A stretch of DNA of 64,000 nucleotides from Desulfitobacterium sp050251735 (GTDB lineage: Bacteria; Bacillota; Desulfitobacteriia; Desulfitobacteriales; Desulfitobacteriaceae), in assembly GCA_050251735.1 (NCBI GenBank), contig JBFWMF010000017.1, positions 1 to 64,000 on the forward strand. The letters run 5' to 3'. The position numbers were made by a program, and so were the translations under genes. Each line of letters starts with the position of its first letter. The stretch's first letter is position 1. The notes under the pieces are model-generated. The model saw only the letters and a program-made list of their open reading frames with translations, was not told where the DNA came from and did not search any database. Positions 52,350 to 61,370 of this stretch are shown piece after piece.

Positions 52350-53822
52350 TTAAGTGCCACAAAACGTACGATAACCACAGCTAGAAGGCTCCGGTGGTTG
52401 ACTATACTCAAGTTGCTCCGGTGTGTGCGCATAAGGGTTTTCAAGGACCTCGAGTAGTTGTCTTAATACACTATAGTCTCCCTCTTCCACTGCAGCTTCC
52501 AAAGCGGCCTCTACCCGGTGGTTACGTGGAATGACAGCAGGATTGCTGTTTCTCATCAATTGGTGTGAGGACTCCCTTGCTTCCTGTTGTCTACCAATTC
52601 TTCCTTGCCACCGTTCCTTCCACTTGACGAATTCCCCACTGCTAAATAATGCCGAATCCTCCTGTTTATCAAAGGTTAGGGCAAGGAAGGTATTCGTATA
52701 ATCTGCCTGATGTTTTTCCATTAAATCCAGCAGGTCCTTAATTAAGGACTCATCCTCCGCTTCTTCACTCAGTAGCCCAAGCTTAGCTCTCATCCCTCTA
52801 AGCCAATTCTTTTGATATAGTTCAAAAAACTGCGAAACTTCAGCTTCTGCTATCTTAATAGCCTCCTCCTCATTTGCACTAAGCAGGGGCAAAAGGGTTT
52901 CAGCAAATCTTGCGAGATTCCAAGCGGCCATATAAGGTTGATTCCTGTAGGCATAACGACCTTGACGATCAATCGAACTAAATACGGTCGCAGGATCATA
53001 AGTATCCATAAAGGCGCAAGGCCCGTAATCAATAGTCTCCCCACTAACCACCATATTATCGGTATTCATTACCCCGTGAATAAATCCAACAAGCTGCCAT
53101 TGAGCAATGAGTGAGCCTTGACGCTTAATGACCTCCTGAAGCAAGGTTAGGTAGGGATTTTTTGCCTCCCTCTGTCCATAATGCCTGCCTAACGTATATT
53201 CAGCTAGAGTCCTGAGATCCTCAACAGCACCCCACTGTGAAACATATTGAAAGGTACCTACACGAATATGGCTAGCGGCTATGCGGGTAAGTATTGCACC
53301 GGGTAGCATAGTTTCACGAACAATCGACTCACCGGTTCTAACTACCGCCAAGGAGCGCGTCGTAGGAATGCCCAGCCTAAACATTGCTTCACTAATGATA
53401 TACTCACGGAGCATGGGGCCAAGTGCCGCCCGACCATCTCCCCCACGCGAATATGGAGTTTTGCCCGAACCTTTGAGCTGGATATCGTAGCGTTCACCCT
53501 CGGGTGTCACCAGTTCTCCCAGCAATAAAGCCCTGCCATCACCTAACATGGTAAAATGACCGAATTGATGTCCGGCATAGGCTTGGGCCAGTGGTTCAGC
53601 ACCTTCGGGAAGCCTGTTACCGGCAAGCACCATTACACCCTCACTACTTTTTAGGGACTGAGCATTAAGCCCCAAGCTCTCAGCCAACGTTTCATTGAGC
53701 ATAACTAACTTTGGCGAATTGACGGGGACTGAGCTAAGCTTCGTATAAAGTAAACCAGGAAGAGAAGCATAGGTATTGTCGAAATTCCATCCGGCTTTTC
53801 GTATTTCTTGCTCATCTATCAT
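52350..53822 (-). CDS. selO: protein adenylyltransferase SelO (YdiU family)
   Basis: Pseudokinase-fold enzyme that AMPylates proteins on Ser, Thr or Tyr in redox stress. Family blocks are all present: AYAGHQFGHFTMLGDGRALLLGE, RYDIQLKGSGKTPYSRGGDGRAALGPMLREYI (ATP site), FIHGVMNTDNM (catalytic Asp and Asn) and DYGPCAFMDTYDP. The C-terminus ends SSCGYRTFCGT, with Cys rather than Sec. 490 aa, complete. Confidence 0.94.
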   Translation of the reverse strand: MIDEQEIRKAGWNFDNTYASLPGLLYTKLSSVPVNSPKLVMLNETLAESLGLNAQSLKSSEGVMVLAGNRLPEGAEPLAQAYAGHQFGHFTMLGDGRALLLGELVTPEGERYDIQLKGSGKTPYSRGGDGRAALGPMLREYIISEAMFRLGIPTTRSLAVVRTGESIVRETMLPGAILTRIAASHIRVGTFQYVSQWGAVEDLRTLAEYTLGRHYGQREAKNPYLTLLQEVIKRQGSLIAQWQLVGFIHGVMNTDNMVVSGETIDYGPCAFMDTYDPATVFSSIDRQGRYAYRNQPYMAAWNLARFAETLLPLLSANEEEAIKIAEAEVSQFFELYQKNWLRGMRAKLGLLSEEAEDESLIKDLLDLMEKHQADYTNTFLALTFDKQEDSALFSSGEFVKWKERWQGRIGRQQEARESSHQLMRNSNPAVIPRNHRVEAALEAAVEEGDYSVLRQLLEVLENPYAHTPEQLEYSQPPEPSSCGYRTFCGT

Positions 53823-53965
53823 AGTCGTCTATTCTCCTTTTAAAATGATGGACTCTAGATATTTCACCTATCTATTGTTTGTATTTAGGGCAAACAAATT
53901 CAGGCAATCAAAAAAATGAGCTTAACACAATAATTACTAATAGAAGAAATATAATAGGAGAAATA

Positions 53966-54018
53966 CTAATAGAAGCAGCCACTAAGTAAAATATCTTAGT
54001 CAGCCGCTTCTATTTTTC
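53966..54018. terminator. bidirectional terminator between tnaA-type and selO genes
   Basis: AATAGAAGCaGC-ACTAAG and CTTAGT-GCcGCTTCTATT with an 8-nt loop and T runs on both sides. It closes the lyase transcript on the minus strand. The rest of the 302-nt gap is AT-rich and shows nothing else. Confidence 0.7.
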
Positions 54019-54124
54019 TAATATTAAGTCACTCCATACATGCAGCATCCGCATGCTTTAAGATCACGCTTAGGGTTAGCTGTTGAGGTTTGGTAATTCC
54101 CCAAACTTAGAAAATAATCCTTCT

Positions 54125-55573
54125 TTATAGGCTATCGCCAAAATCACTTCTGAATTTTTGGACTAGGGCCGTAGGCCAATCCGTCACCGTATCTAGTCTT
54201 CCCAGGAAGAAGCGCAAAATCTTCGGTTCTTCCACGAATTTCATCCCACCGATCAGCTTGCGGTTTTCATATAGCCATGCGATACGGTCCACGGCGTATT
54301 TGACTTGGGAGAGTGTAAAGACGCGCCGGGGCATCGCTAGGCGCACCAATTCCATGTCGGCAAGAGGCTCTACACCGTTAGCATCCCTATCCTCAGACAT
54401 GGTCCCTCTTTCCATACCGCGAACACCGCTCACCAGATAAAGGGCTGCCGCTAAGGCTGCTGCCGGGTACTCTTGCTGAGGAACATGCTTAACGAACTCC
54501 ATGGCATTGATATGGCACCCCAATCCCCCAGCCGGAGTGACAACGGGAACTCCTTTTTTCTGAAGCTCTTCCGTCATATAGGCAATAAACTGAGGCCCTT
54601 GGTTGATCATATCCTCATCCATGGTCTCATCAAGACCTACTGCCATAGCCTCCATCTCGCGAACGGACATCCCCCCATAGGTGAGAAACCCTTCATAGAG
54701 AGGAATAAGCTCGCGCATCTTGGCAAAATGCTGCTCGTTGCTAGTACAGATTCCGCCTCCCCGGGCACATCCCAGCTTCCGTGCGGAAAAATAAATGACA
54801 TCGGCCTGATTGGCAATAGCACGGGTGATCTCGCGAATACTCATATCCCGGCATTGCTCTTCCCGAACCTTGATGAAGTAGAGATTATCGGCTAAAAGGC
54901 TAGCATCTAAAACCAACATTACCCCAAATTCATCACAGACCTGACGGGCTTCCTGGAGATTAGCCAAAGAGAAGGGCTGACCGCCAATAAGATTGGTCCC
55001 CGCTTCAAACCGCACAAAGGAGATCGACTCGGCGCCCTTTTCCTCAATCAAGGCCCTTAGCTTGGCGATATCCAAATTGCCTTTAAATGGGCATTCACTA
55101 TTGACTTGATACCCTTCTTCATTCAGTAATTCTTCAACACGACCACCATTTCTCACGATATGGGATCTGGTTGTCGTGAAGTGATAATTCATAATAGCGA
55201 TGGATCCCGGATTAACGAAGGATTGGGCAATAACATTTTCACACGCTCTTCCTTGATGGGCCGGTAAGAAGAAGCTTTTACCAAAAATCTCTTGAACCTT
55301 ATTTTCTAACCTTGTAAAGGTCTCTGATCCGGCATAGCTGTCATCCGCCTCCATCATGGCCGCCAATTGCTTATCGCTCATGGCATTGACCCCACTATCG
55401 GTCAGCATATCCATGAAGACATCCCGGTTTTTCAGGAGAAAATTATTAAACCCAGCCTCCTGCAAAGCCTCTAAGCGCCGCTCAATCGGCCTGATATTTA
55501 ATTTTTGCACAATCCGAACCTTATGCATTTCGAGGGGGATGTTTTCACCCGAGTAAAACTTGACGTTAGACAT
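54125..55573 (-). CDS. tnaA: tryptophanase / tyrosine phenol-lyase family beta-eliminating lyase
   Basis: PLP enzyme of 482 aa, cleaving an aromatic amino acid such as tryptophan to indole, pyruvate and ammonia. Family blocks: MDMLTDSGVNAM, PAHQGRACENV, NYHFTTTRSHIVRNGG, TNLIGGQPFSLANL, VLDASLLADNLYFIK and the PLP-lysine region YFSARKLGCARGGG. Residues that separate tryptophanase from tyrosine phenol-lyase cannot be settled by eye, and the sequence is not close to E. coli TnaA. Start ATG at 55573 with GAGGAG 7-8 nt upstream; the open frame to 55675 is leader. A 340-nt structured leader precedes it. Confidence 0.88.
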   Translation of the reverse strand: MSNVKFYSGENIPLEMHKVRIVQKLNIRPIERRLEALQEAGFNNFLLKNRDVFMDMLTDSGVNAMSDKQLAAMMEADDSYAGSETFTRLENKVQEIFGKSFFLPAHQGRACENVIAQSFVNPGSIAIMNYHFTTTRSHIVRNGGRVEELLNEEGYQVNSECPFKGNLDIAKLRALIEEKGAESISFVRFEAGTNLIGGQPFSLANLQEARQVCDEFGVMLVLDASLLADNLYFIKVREEQCRDMSIREITRAIANQADVIYFSARKLGCARGGGICTSNEQHFAKMRELIPLYEGFLTYGGMSVREMEAMAVGLDETMDEDMINQGPQFIAYMTEELQKKGVPVVTPAGGLGCHINAMEFVKHVPQQEYPAAALAAALYLVSGVRGMERGTMSEDRDANGVEPLADMELVRLAMPRRVFTLSQVKYAVDRIAWLYENRKLIGGMKFVEEPKILRFFLGRLDTVTDWPTALVQKFRSDFGDSL

Positions 55574-55713
55574 TTGAACACTCCTCTTCTCTTTTTTATG
55601 TAGATAATGGGAGATGCTCAGTCGGATCAAGTGATTCTTAGCTTCAGATGGAGTTTTCCTATGAGGAATACTCACTCCAGCTGGAGCTTAGAAGAACTTA
55701 TCCAGGGACGTAG

Positions 55714-55757
55714 CAGCCGTTATCTCCCACTTATGGAAGATGGGAGTCTCACGGCTG
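55714..55757 (-). promoter_or_regulatory. two-helix structure in the tnaA leader
   Basis: Outer helix CAGCCGT (minus strand from 55757) with ACGGCTG (to 55714) and inner helix CTCCCA/TGGGAG, separated by an asymmetric internal loop (GAGA opposite ATA). A further perfect palindrome CTCCAGCTGGAG lies just downstream. Candidate regulatory RNA fold. Confidence 0.55.
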
Positions 55758-55782
55758 GTAGGCATCGGACAAAATCTCTGAC

Positions 55783-55809
55783 AAATAAAAAAGCACCCCA
55801 TAGGAGTGC
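55783..55809 (-). terminator. terminator in the tnaA leader (possible attenuator)
   Basis: On the minus strand GCACTCC-TAT-GGGGTGC (55793-55809) followed by TTTTTTATTTG. Placed about 110-130 nt after a predicted transcription start and 210 nt before the lyase ATG. It either ends a short RNA or attenuates the lyase transcript. Confidence 0.75.
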
Positions 55810-55922
55810 AGGACAAACTTAGACCATCCTAAGCCTATCTACCGTCCTACTGACCTACTGACCTACTCAAATTTAATCTTACTATGCAAAGCATCCTACT
55901 GTTCTACCCAATCTACATTAAC

Positions 55923-55951
55923 ATTATAATCTAACGCATAACTTTTTGCAA
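55923..55951 (-). promoter_or_regulatory. sigma-A promoter of the tnaA leader
   Basis: TTGCAA (55946-55951), 17-nt spacer, TATAAT (55923-55928) on the minus strand, between the chemoreceptor stop and the leader terminator. The transcript would carry three tandem copies of an 8-mer (AGTAGGTC, AGTAGGTC, AGTAGGAC) at 55844-55867. Confidence 0.75.
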
Positions 55952-56044
55952 AACACTTCGATGGGCTCTCCATAGGGTATGGATTTCCCAGCTAGTTAAA
56001 CGACTAAATTCAATTGATGCACCTTCATGTAAAATTTCTTCCTA

Positions 56045-57727
56045 TTAATTTACTTTGAATTTGTCGATGGTATTCACTAATTCGTTTGCATTATCATTTA
56101 AGCTTGCCATGACTTGGTTAACCTTTTCAAGTTCTATTGATACAGTCGCGGCAGCTGCAGCAAGCTCTTCGGCACCGGCAGCTCCTTGGCTAATGGTCTG
56201 GGTAACATTATTCATTGCTTCAGACACAGATTTAACCATTTCTGCTAATACCAGCGTCGTACTTGAAAATTCATGGGTTAAGCCGGATACGATGTCCGAA
56301 TCGTTCTGATACTGGTTCCCAGTTTCTACAAGTTGATCATAGTCAGGTATGACAACCTCATTGATAAAGCGCAATGTCCTTAGGGCCCCTTCTGAAAGGT
56401 CATCATGAGCTCCTATGACATGATTCACTAAGTCTTCTATTTCCTTAACCGAGGCGGCGGACTGTTCCGCCAATTTACGCACTTCTTCAGCAACAACAGC
56501 AAACCCCCTGCCATTTTCTCCTGCTCGAGCGGCTTCGATTGCTGCATTCAAGGCGAGCAAATTCGTTTGATCGGCAATTGCCGAAATACCTTGAGTCAGT
56601 TCGCCTATTTTCTGAACGACTTTTGATTTCTCAATTGCTGCTTCAAGGGATTCTTTTTCTTGTTCATAGATACCCGCTGCTTTAGTTTGAGCTGCAACCG
56701 CTTGTTTCTTTAATCCTTGGGCTCGTTTTTCGATCTGATCGGCTTGATTACTTCCGTCATCTGCCTTCACTTTAAGCTCGGAAATGCTGCGTTGAAGTTC
56801 TTCGCTTGAAGCAGAGATTTCTTCTGCAGCCGCTGCAATTTCTTGGAAACCTGCCGATACTTGTTCCGTTGAAGCTGCCATTTCCTCTGAACTACTTGCG
56901 ACATTTGAAACCGCTTCAGTACAATCGTTGGTTCCATGATTAACTTCTTCGGTTACGACCATTGATTTCTTAATCAATTCCCTCAGATTATCTGAAGCAA
57001 TTCCTAATTTTTTTACGAGTTGCCCAATTTCATCGTTACCGCCCTGGACCTCAACTGTAAAATCACCGTTCGCCAGAGCTTCTGCAACTGCTTGCCCCTT
57101 TGCAATAGAACCTTTAACAGAACGAAGAATGTAGTATGTAAGAAGTAAGGCCACTACAACCGCAATACCTAAGATAATAAGTATCATTGTAATAAGTTGA
57201 CTAACAAGAGCCAACATTTCCATTTCTGTACTCTTCAACGCATCAGCTTGATAAGTGATGAAATCTTGGAGCGCTTTTGTTGTAGAGGCATTAACTTTTG
57301 AGGCAACCTCTGATCCATATTGGTTAGCTTCAGCTCCACCTTTTGTTTGGTATAATTCAATCAATTTGGCTTGATGGGGAGCAAATTCAGCCATTGCTGC
57401 GGCAACGACGTCAAGCTGTTCTTTATCTCCCGGTAATACAATATCTTGAAGCTTTTTTAAGTCTTCATTTGCCTTTTCGATCGATTGATTTAAATCGTCA
57501 TGAAATTTTTCGTTACCCGAGCTAAAATACCCGCGTTGAGCCGATGTTTGCAGTGCAAATTGTAAGGCGATATCTTGGGCCGTATTTAGCATCTCAGTAT
57601 GGTATCCAGAAACATCTTCAGCCATTTCCCCTAAGCTATTCACTTGATAATAGACAACACCGACTATAATTGACATTATTAATATAAGAGCCGAATAACT
57701 CCAAATTAGTTTTGTTGAAAGTTTCAT
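56045..57727 (-). CDS. methyl-accepting chemotaxis protein, 4-helix-bundle sensor type
   Basis: A 560-aa chemoreceptor. TM1 near residues 9-30, a 4HB-type helical sensor to about 175, TM2 (LVSQLITMILIILGIAVVVALLLTYY), HAMP (AKGQAVAEALANGDFTVEV) and signalling domain with tip DQTNLLALNAAIEAARAGENG. The ATG at 57727 is preferred; an in-frame TTG three codons earlier is an alternative. Ligand unknown. Confidence 0.93.
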   Translation of the reverse strand: MKLSTKLIWSYSALILIMSIIVGVVYYQVNSLGEMAEDVSGYHTEMLNTAQDIALQFALQTSAQRGYFSSGNEKFHDDLNQSIEKANEDLKKLQDIVLPGDKEQLDVVAAAMAEFAPHQAKLIELYQTKGGAEANQYGSEVASKVNASTTKALQDFITYQADALKSTEMEMLALVSQLITMILIILGIAVVVALLLTYYILRSVKGSIAKGQAVAEALANGDFTVEVQGGNDEIGQLVKKLGIASDNLRELIKKSMVVTEEVNHGTNDCTEAVSNVASSSEEMAASTEQVSAGFQEIAAAAEEISASSEELQRSISELKVKADDGSNQADQIEKRAQGLKKQAVAAQTKAAGIYEQEKESLEAAIEKSKVVQKIGELTQGISAIADQTNLLALNAAIEAARAGENGRGFAVVAEEVRKLAEQSAASVKEIEDLVNHVIGAHDDLSEGALRTLRFINEVVIPDYDQLVETGNQYQNDSDIVSGLTHEFSSTTLVLAEMVKSVSEAMNNVTQTISQGAAGAEELAAAAATVSIELEKVNQVMASLNDNANELVNTIDKFKVN

Positions 57728-57943
57728 CCCAGTCAATACCCCGCTTTTCTTATAAGTTGTACCTCATTGATTTCACAGTTATGTCCCATTTTTTATAATC
57801 GGTTTAACTTCCATTGCAAATCACATTCATCCCACCCTACAAACCCGATCACTTTTATGTGCTATATTTAGCAATTCGACATCTTTCCTCATTATCCTAC
57901 CAAATATCACAATAATCTTATGATAAATTTAGCTATCATGCAG

Positions 57944-58042
57944 ATGAGAAAACCAGGAGAAGGCGGCGTTATCAACCTGACAATAGCAGCAGGTACCGCA
58001 TATGCCCATGAAGGAATCCGTGTTAATGAAGTACGACTTTAA
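57944..58042 (+). pseudogene. short-chain dehydrogenase remnant
   Basis: In the 584-nt gap between the chemoreceptor and assT, a 32-codon plus-strand stretch reads MRKPGEGGVINLTIAAGTAYA then HEGIRVNEVRL. It joins two classical SDR motifs (GGxIxNxxS and EGIRVNxVxPG) with the catalytic YxxxK segment deleted. Probably a scar of a lost gene. The rest of the gap shows only the assT terminator. Confidence 0.45.
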
Positions 58043-58213
58043 TTCACACATGTTAATTCCTAACCGCAACACCGTTCGTGCAATACTTCCATTAATACTA
58101 CTCCTTAGACCAGTCATATTAAGGCTGGTGCAACAAACCAAATAGGGTTATTCTGCCCTGCGTGCTTCCCGTAGGAGCAACAATCTGCGTTGTGGTCCGC
58201 CTGATACGTACAA

Positions 58214-58263
58214 AGAAAAGCCCTCGCGAGGAGATTAATGACAAATCTACTCGCGAGGGCTTT
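58214..58263 (-). terminator. intrinsic terminator after assT
   Basis: Perfect 12-bp arms AGCCCTCGCGAG (58219-58230) and CTCGCGAGGGCT (58250-58261), followed on the minus strand by TTTCTTTG. Confidence 0.88.
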
Positions 58264-58311
58264 GGTTGCCTTGTTATTGAACGCCCCAACTTTCTTTACG
58301 CGGTTTAATGT

Positions 58312-60198
58312 TTAAGCGGTAATTGTCACACCCGTCTCAAATACTTGATCACGGGCAACCAATTTGACTTGGTATTTACCAGACAAGCCGGTTTTATTGA
58401 TGAAGGTATCGACGTTACGCGGATCTTCCTTTTGGAAGGTTCCAACACACATAGCTTGGAACACTTGGGGTACGGTGTTAATAGGATAGCGTAAGGTTTC
58501 GCCTGTCTCGTTAACTAGGAGCAGTTGGGCCATTTCACCCGTTTCAAATATCGCATTAAAGTTAAAACGATCCTCTTCTTCAACGATGTTGGCGAGATAA
58601 TCTTCGGGTATGAGCTTGCCGGTTTCTGTTGCCTTAATTTTCATCTTCGTTGTTTCTGTATCAAGCAAGGTGCCCAAGATTTGTCCTGCACCGAGCTCAG
58701 CGGTTTCATTAGCATAGTAAAGGGGAAGCTTTTCTGCACGATAATAGTTGCCTACAATCTGCATTTCATAAACTAACTCATCATCTACTAATTCACAGGT
58801 TATAGAGTTAAACTCAAATTTATTGTCCTTGAATTCTGGTAATGTGGATTTAATAACGGCCATTCCTTCACAGGTCTCACCATTTTCATAACCGATACCT
58901 CCGGAATGAACCATGTAATGTCCTTCATCGTAGTATTCCACGTTGCAAATATAGGGGGAGAAGAACTCAGCGCCCCGCTCTTTACCATATTGCCACACTT
59001 GTTCAATGGTCATCTTCTCAGTATCAATCCGGTAGCGAACTCCGCGTGTATAGTTGTCTTTATTAGGAAGGTATTTGTCCTTATTTTTAGAGCGGAAATG
59101 CCCATTATCGAGGAGCATGACATCTCCATCAGGAAGAATGACGCAGGCATGTTGCTCGTACTGCCATTCAAGACCTTCTCCAACTGGAGTAAAGAAGTAT
59201 CGGTCCACCATTTCCTGGGGCCAGCCTTCAGGGTCACCGATAATCCAGTTCAGCTTACCACTTTCGAAATCGATATTAATCACCGCATCCTGGTGACGTC
59301 CGGAGAAGGTCAGGCTATGGGTCTTTTTGTCATACCAAACCGCATTATTATGGAACCAGTCGTGAGCGTCCTGACTGCCGGAACCTGCCACATCCTGAGG
59401 AAGAACGGTTTTATAGTCCCAGGTTTTTAAGATCTCCCCTGTATTAGGGTCGATCAGTGCACACATGTCCTCTACTGTATGGGAATGACCATCAAAGGTG
59501 AGCACCAAAATATTTCCATCTTCCATCACAAATTGGTCATGGTGGTAGCCACTGGGGATGCGGTACTCTTTAAAAACCTTACCACTGAAGGCCATTTCAT
59601 AGAGCCCTGAAGTGAAGTAAGGCATTTTTACTAAGCGTTCAGTACCGACCAAAATATGACCGTTGGGCATCCGTTTCATATCGAAGGATAAAGCGACCGT
59701 GGTGTGCCAACGAACGTCACCGGCATAGTCGATGCCCACTGCCATCGTTCGAGAGGTCGCAGATGTAAGGAACATCAGGTTGTCCCCAAAATACTCAGGT
59801 GTCGTCTTAATCGAAGTTGCAGGCACTACATCCTGAGGCAGTGGCTCAGTTGTAATGGTGATAGAATTTCTCTTACCGTTAGTCAGGATAATTTCAACGG
59901 TGTTGTCATAGCCAGCATATAAGCCATAAATCGGAAGAACATGCGTGGTATTAGCCGGGAACGTATGCCGGATATCTCCGGGGTGTTCCTTACCTTTTAC
60001 TAGGATCGTAACTTCAGTAGCTACCGGAGTTTTAAACATAACCATGGCTGTCAAAGGACAAATTTCGTATGGGTTAACTTTGACCAGTGGATTATTCAGG
60101 GTGTAATGACCGGACTCGAATTCGTCTAAGAAGGCCCGTTCCCTCTCCTTTTGCCGAGTAATGATGTGGGGTACAAAGTCGAATTTAATTTTGTCCAT
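58312..60198 (-). CDS. assT: arylsulfate sulfotransferase
   Basis: PAPS-independent enzyme that moves sulfate from one phenol to another. At 628 aa it has family length. By comparison with E. coli AssT the catalytic set is intact: His219/His220 (GYHHDQF), His283 and Asn285 (DWFHNNAV), Arg301 (SGRHQD) and the sulfated His at His350 (EQHACVI, then LLDNG). Unlike the E. coli periplasmic enzyme there is no signal peptide at the N-terminus (MDKIKFDFVPHIITRQ), so it may be cytoplasmic. Desulfitobacterium genomes are known to carry such enzymes. Single-gene unit. Confidence 0.94.
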   Translation of the reverse strand: MDKIKFDFVPHIITRQKERERAFLDEFESGHYTLNNPLVKVNPYEICPLTAMVMFKTPVATEVTILVKGKEHPGDIRHTFPANTTHVLPIYGLYAGYDNTVEIILTNGKRNSITITTEPLPQDVVPATSIKTTPEYFGDNLMFLTSATSRTMAVGIDYAGDVRWHTTVALSFDMKRMPNGHILVGTERLVKMPYFTSGLYEMAFSGKVFKEYRIPSGYHHDQFVMEDGNILVLTFDGHSHTVEDMCALIDPNTGEILKTWDYKTVLPQDVAGSGSQDAHDWFHNNAVWYDKKTHSLTFSGRHQDAVINIDFESGKLNWIIGDPEGWPQEMVDRYFFTPVGEGLEWQYEQHACVILPDGDVMLLDNGHFRSKNKDKYLPNKDNYTRGVRYRIDTEKMTIEQVWQYGKERGAEFFSPYICNVEYYDEGHYMVHSGGIGYENGETCEGMAVIKSTLPEFKDNKFEFNSITCELVDDELVYEMQIVGNYYRAEKLPLYYANETAELGAGQILGTLLDTETTKMKIKATETGKLIPEDYLANIVEEEDRFNFNAIFETGEMAQLLLVNETGETLRYPINTVPQVFQAMCVGTFQKEDPRNVDTFINKTGLSGKYQVKLVARDQVFETGVTITA

Positions 60199-60417
60199 TT
60201 TCTCACAACTCCTAACGCAAATATACTAGCCCTAATATTCACATATTAACATGCTGTTGTTGCGTTTTTCTAACAACGATTCGTGGTATCTATCCACAAG
60301 AAAATGTTTCAACACAACTCTCACCGGCAACGGAGCGAAAACCTTCGTTTATGATTTAAAGATAAATTCTTATTTGAGATAAAAGATATTTTAAATCTTG
60401 CTTCTTTAATCCATAGC

Positions 60418-60468
60418 AAATAAAAACAACGATGTCTTAGCTTCCTTAGAAGCAAGTTATCGTTGTTT
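60418..60468 (-). terminator. intrinsic terminator after the NifX-like gene
   Basis: AAACAACGAT (60424-60433) and ATCGTTGTTT (60459-60468) with an inner GCTTC/GAAGC stem, followed on the minus strand by TTTTATTTG. The remaining 60199-60417 holds the assT upstream region, AT-rich, no other feature seen. Confidence 0.8.
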
Positions 60469-60502
60469 CCGTTTTTGTCGCCAAATTCTCTTGGAATCTT
60501 CT

Positions 60503-60868
60503 TTAGCTATGGCAACTATGTTCATGCGCGTGGCAAGAGTCCCCGGAATCCTTTAGCGAACCTTCTAGCCATTGGAGAGCGACCGTCTTAACATCACCTG
60601 AACAGCCACGTAAAACTTCTATCCCAGAGTTTTTTAGAACCCCTACCGCTCCCTCGCCCATATTGCCAGCGAGCATGACTTTTACTCCCTTCTCAGAGAG
60701 GGTTTGCGCGATATTTGATTTGCAGCCACAGCCTGCAGGGGAAGCGACCGTTTCTTGATCAAGGATTTCTTTACTAGTGTCATCGACAGTGAATATAGTG
60801 AAGTATTCACAATGCCCAAAATGATCGTCAATACGATTCTGACGCGATGGTAAGGCAATTTTCAGCAT
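60503..60868 (-). CDS. NifX/NifB-like (dinitrogenase iron-molybdenum cofactor) protein
   Basis: A 121-aa protein of the Nif cofactor-binding fold. It opens with LKIALPSRQNRIDDHFGHCEYF, a typical NifX/MTH1175-like start, followed by ASPAGCGCKSNIAQTLSEKGVKVMLAGNMGEGAV. It ends with a Cys/His-rich tail (SCHAHEHSCHS). No other nif gene is nearby, so it is probably a general metal-cluster carrier. ATG at 60868 after GGAGGAATG. Divergent from the DUF134 gene. Confidence 0.9.
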   Translation of the reverse strand: MLKIALPSRQNRIDDHFGHCEYFTIFTVDDTSKEILDQETVASPAGCGCKSNIAQTLSEKGVKVMLAGNMGEGAVGVLKNSGIEVLRGCSGDVKTVALQWLEGSLKDSGDSCHAHEHSCHS

Positions 60869-60920
60869 TAAACATTCCTCCAAAGCACTTTTATAAAGTA
60901 GCCTTATGCCTTATAATATA

Positions 60921-60974
60921 ATTGACATATGCCCTTTACCTACAATAATATACTCATAAATAGCATATGTCAAT
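60921..60974. promoter_or_regulatory. inverted-repeat promoter/operator between NifX-like and DUF134 genes
   Basis: Perfect 12-bp arms ATTGACATATGC (60921-60932) and GCATATGTCAAT (60963-60974). Each arm carries a consensus TTGACA. On the minus strand TTGACA (60968-60973), 17 nt, TATTAT (60945-60950) drives the NifX-like gene. On the plus strand TTGACA (60922-60927), 18 nt, TAATAT drives DUF134. The two promoters overlap and share the central AT-rich region. Confidence 0.72.
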
Positions 60975-60999
60975 AACTCAGCCATTCGGGGGTGAAAAA

Positions 61000-61341
61000 A
61001 TGCCACGGCCCAGAAAGTGTAAGAAAGTATGCTGTTTGCCAGCAAACAACTTATTCGGACCTCTTAACATGAGCGATAGCGAAAGCACAATGATCGCCAT
61101 GACTGTGGATGAATATGAGACCATTCGTCTTATTGATTTAGAAGGAATGACCCAGGAAGAGTGTGCAGAGCGTATGAATGTTGCTCGTACAACGGTACAA
61201 AGGATTTATTACGATGCTCGCAAAAAACTAGCAACATCTTTAGTCCAAGGGAACAGAATACTCATCGAAGGTGGTGACTATAAGCTTTGTGACGAGAAAG
61301 AACAACATCTTTTTAGGTGTCCAAGATGTCATAAACGATAA
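61000..61341 (+). CDS. DUF134 regulator
   Basis: A 113-aa protein of the DUF134 family. It starts MPRPRKCKKVCCLPANNLFGP, has an HTH of sigma-70-region-4 type (TQEECAERMNVARTTVQRIYYDARKKLATSL), and ends with a CPRC pair (FRCPRCHKR). Often found next to NifX-like and metal-cluster genes, so it probably controls them and itself through the inverted repeat. Start ATG at 61000 after GGGGGTGA. Confidence 0.9.
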   Translation: MPRPRKCKKVCCLPANNLFGPLNMSDSESTMIAMTVDEYETIRLIDLEGMTQEECAERMNVARTTVQRIYYDARKKLATSLVQGNRILIEGGDYKLCDEKEQHLFRCPRCHKR

Positions 61342-61370
61342 ATGCTTATAGATCTTCTATTTAAACTGCA

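Noticed and set aside
55815..55910. tnaC-like leader peptide upstream of the lyase
   Set aside because: The only short frame (about 15 codons, MLCIVRLNLS...) has no Trp codon and no good ribosome-binding site.
57929..58141. 70-aa minus-strand frame downstream of assT
   Set aside because: No ribosome-binding site and an unusual Cys/Ser-rich composition; the opposite strand shows an SDR remnant that explains the coding-like pattern better.
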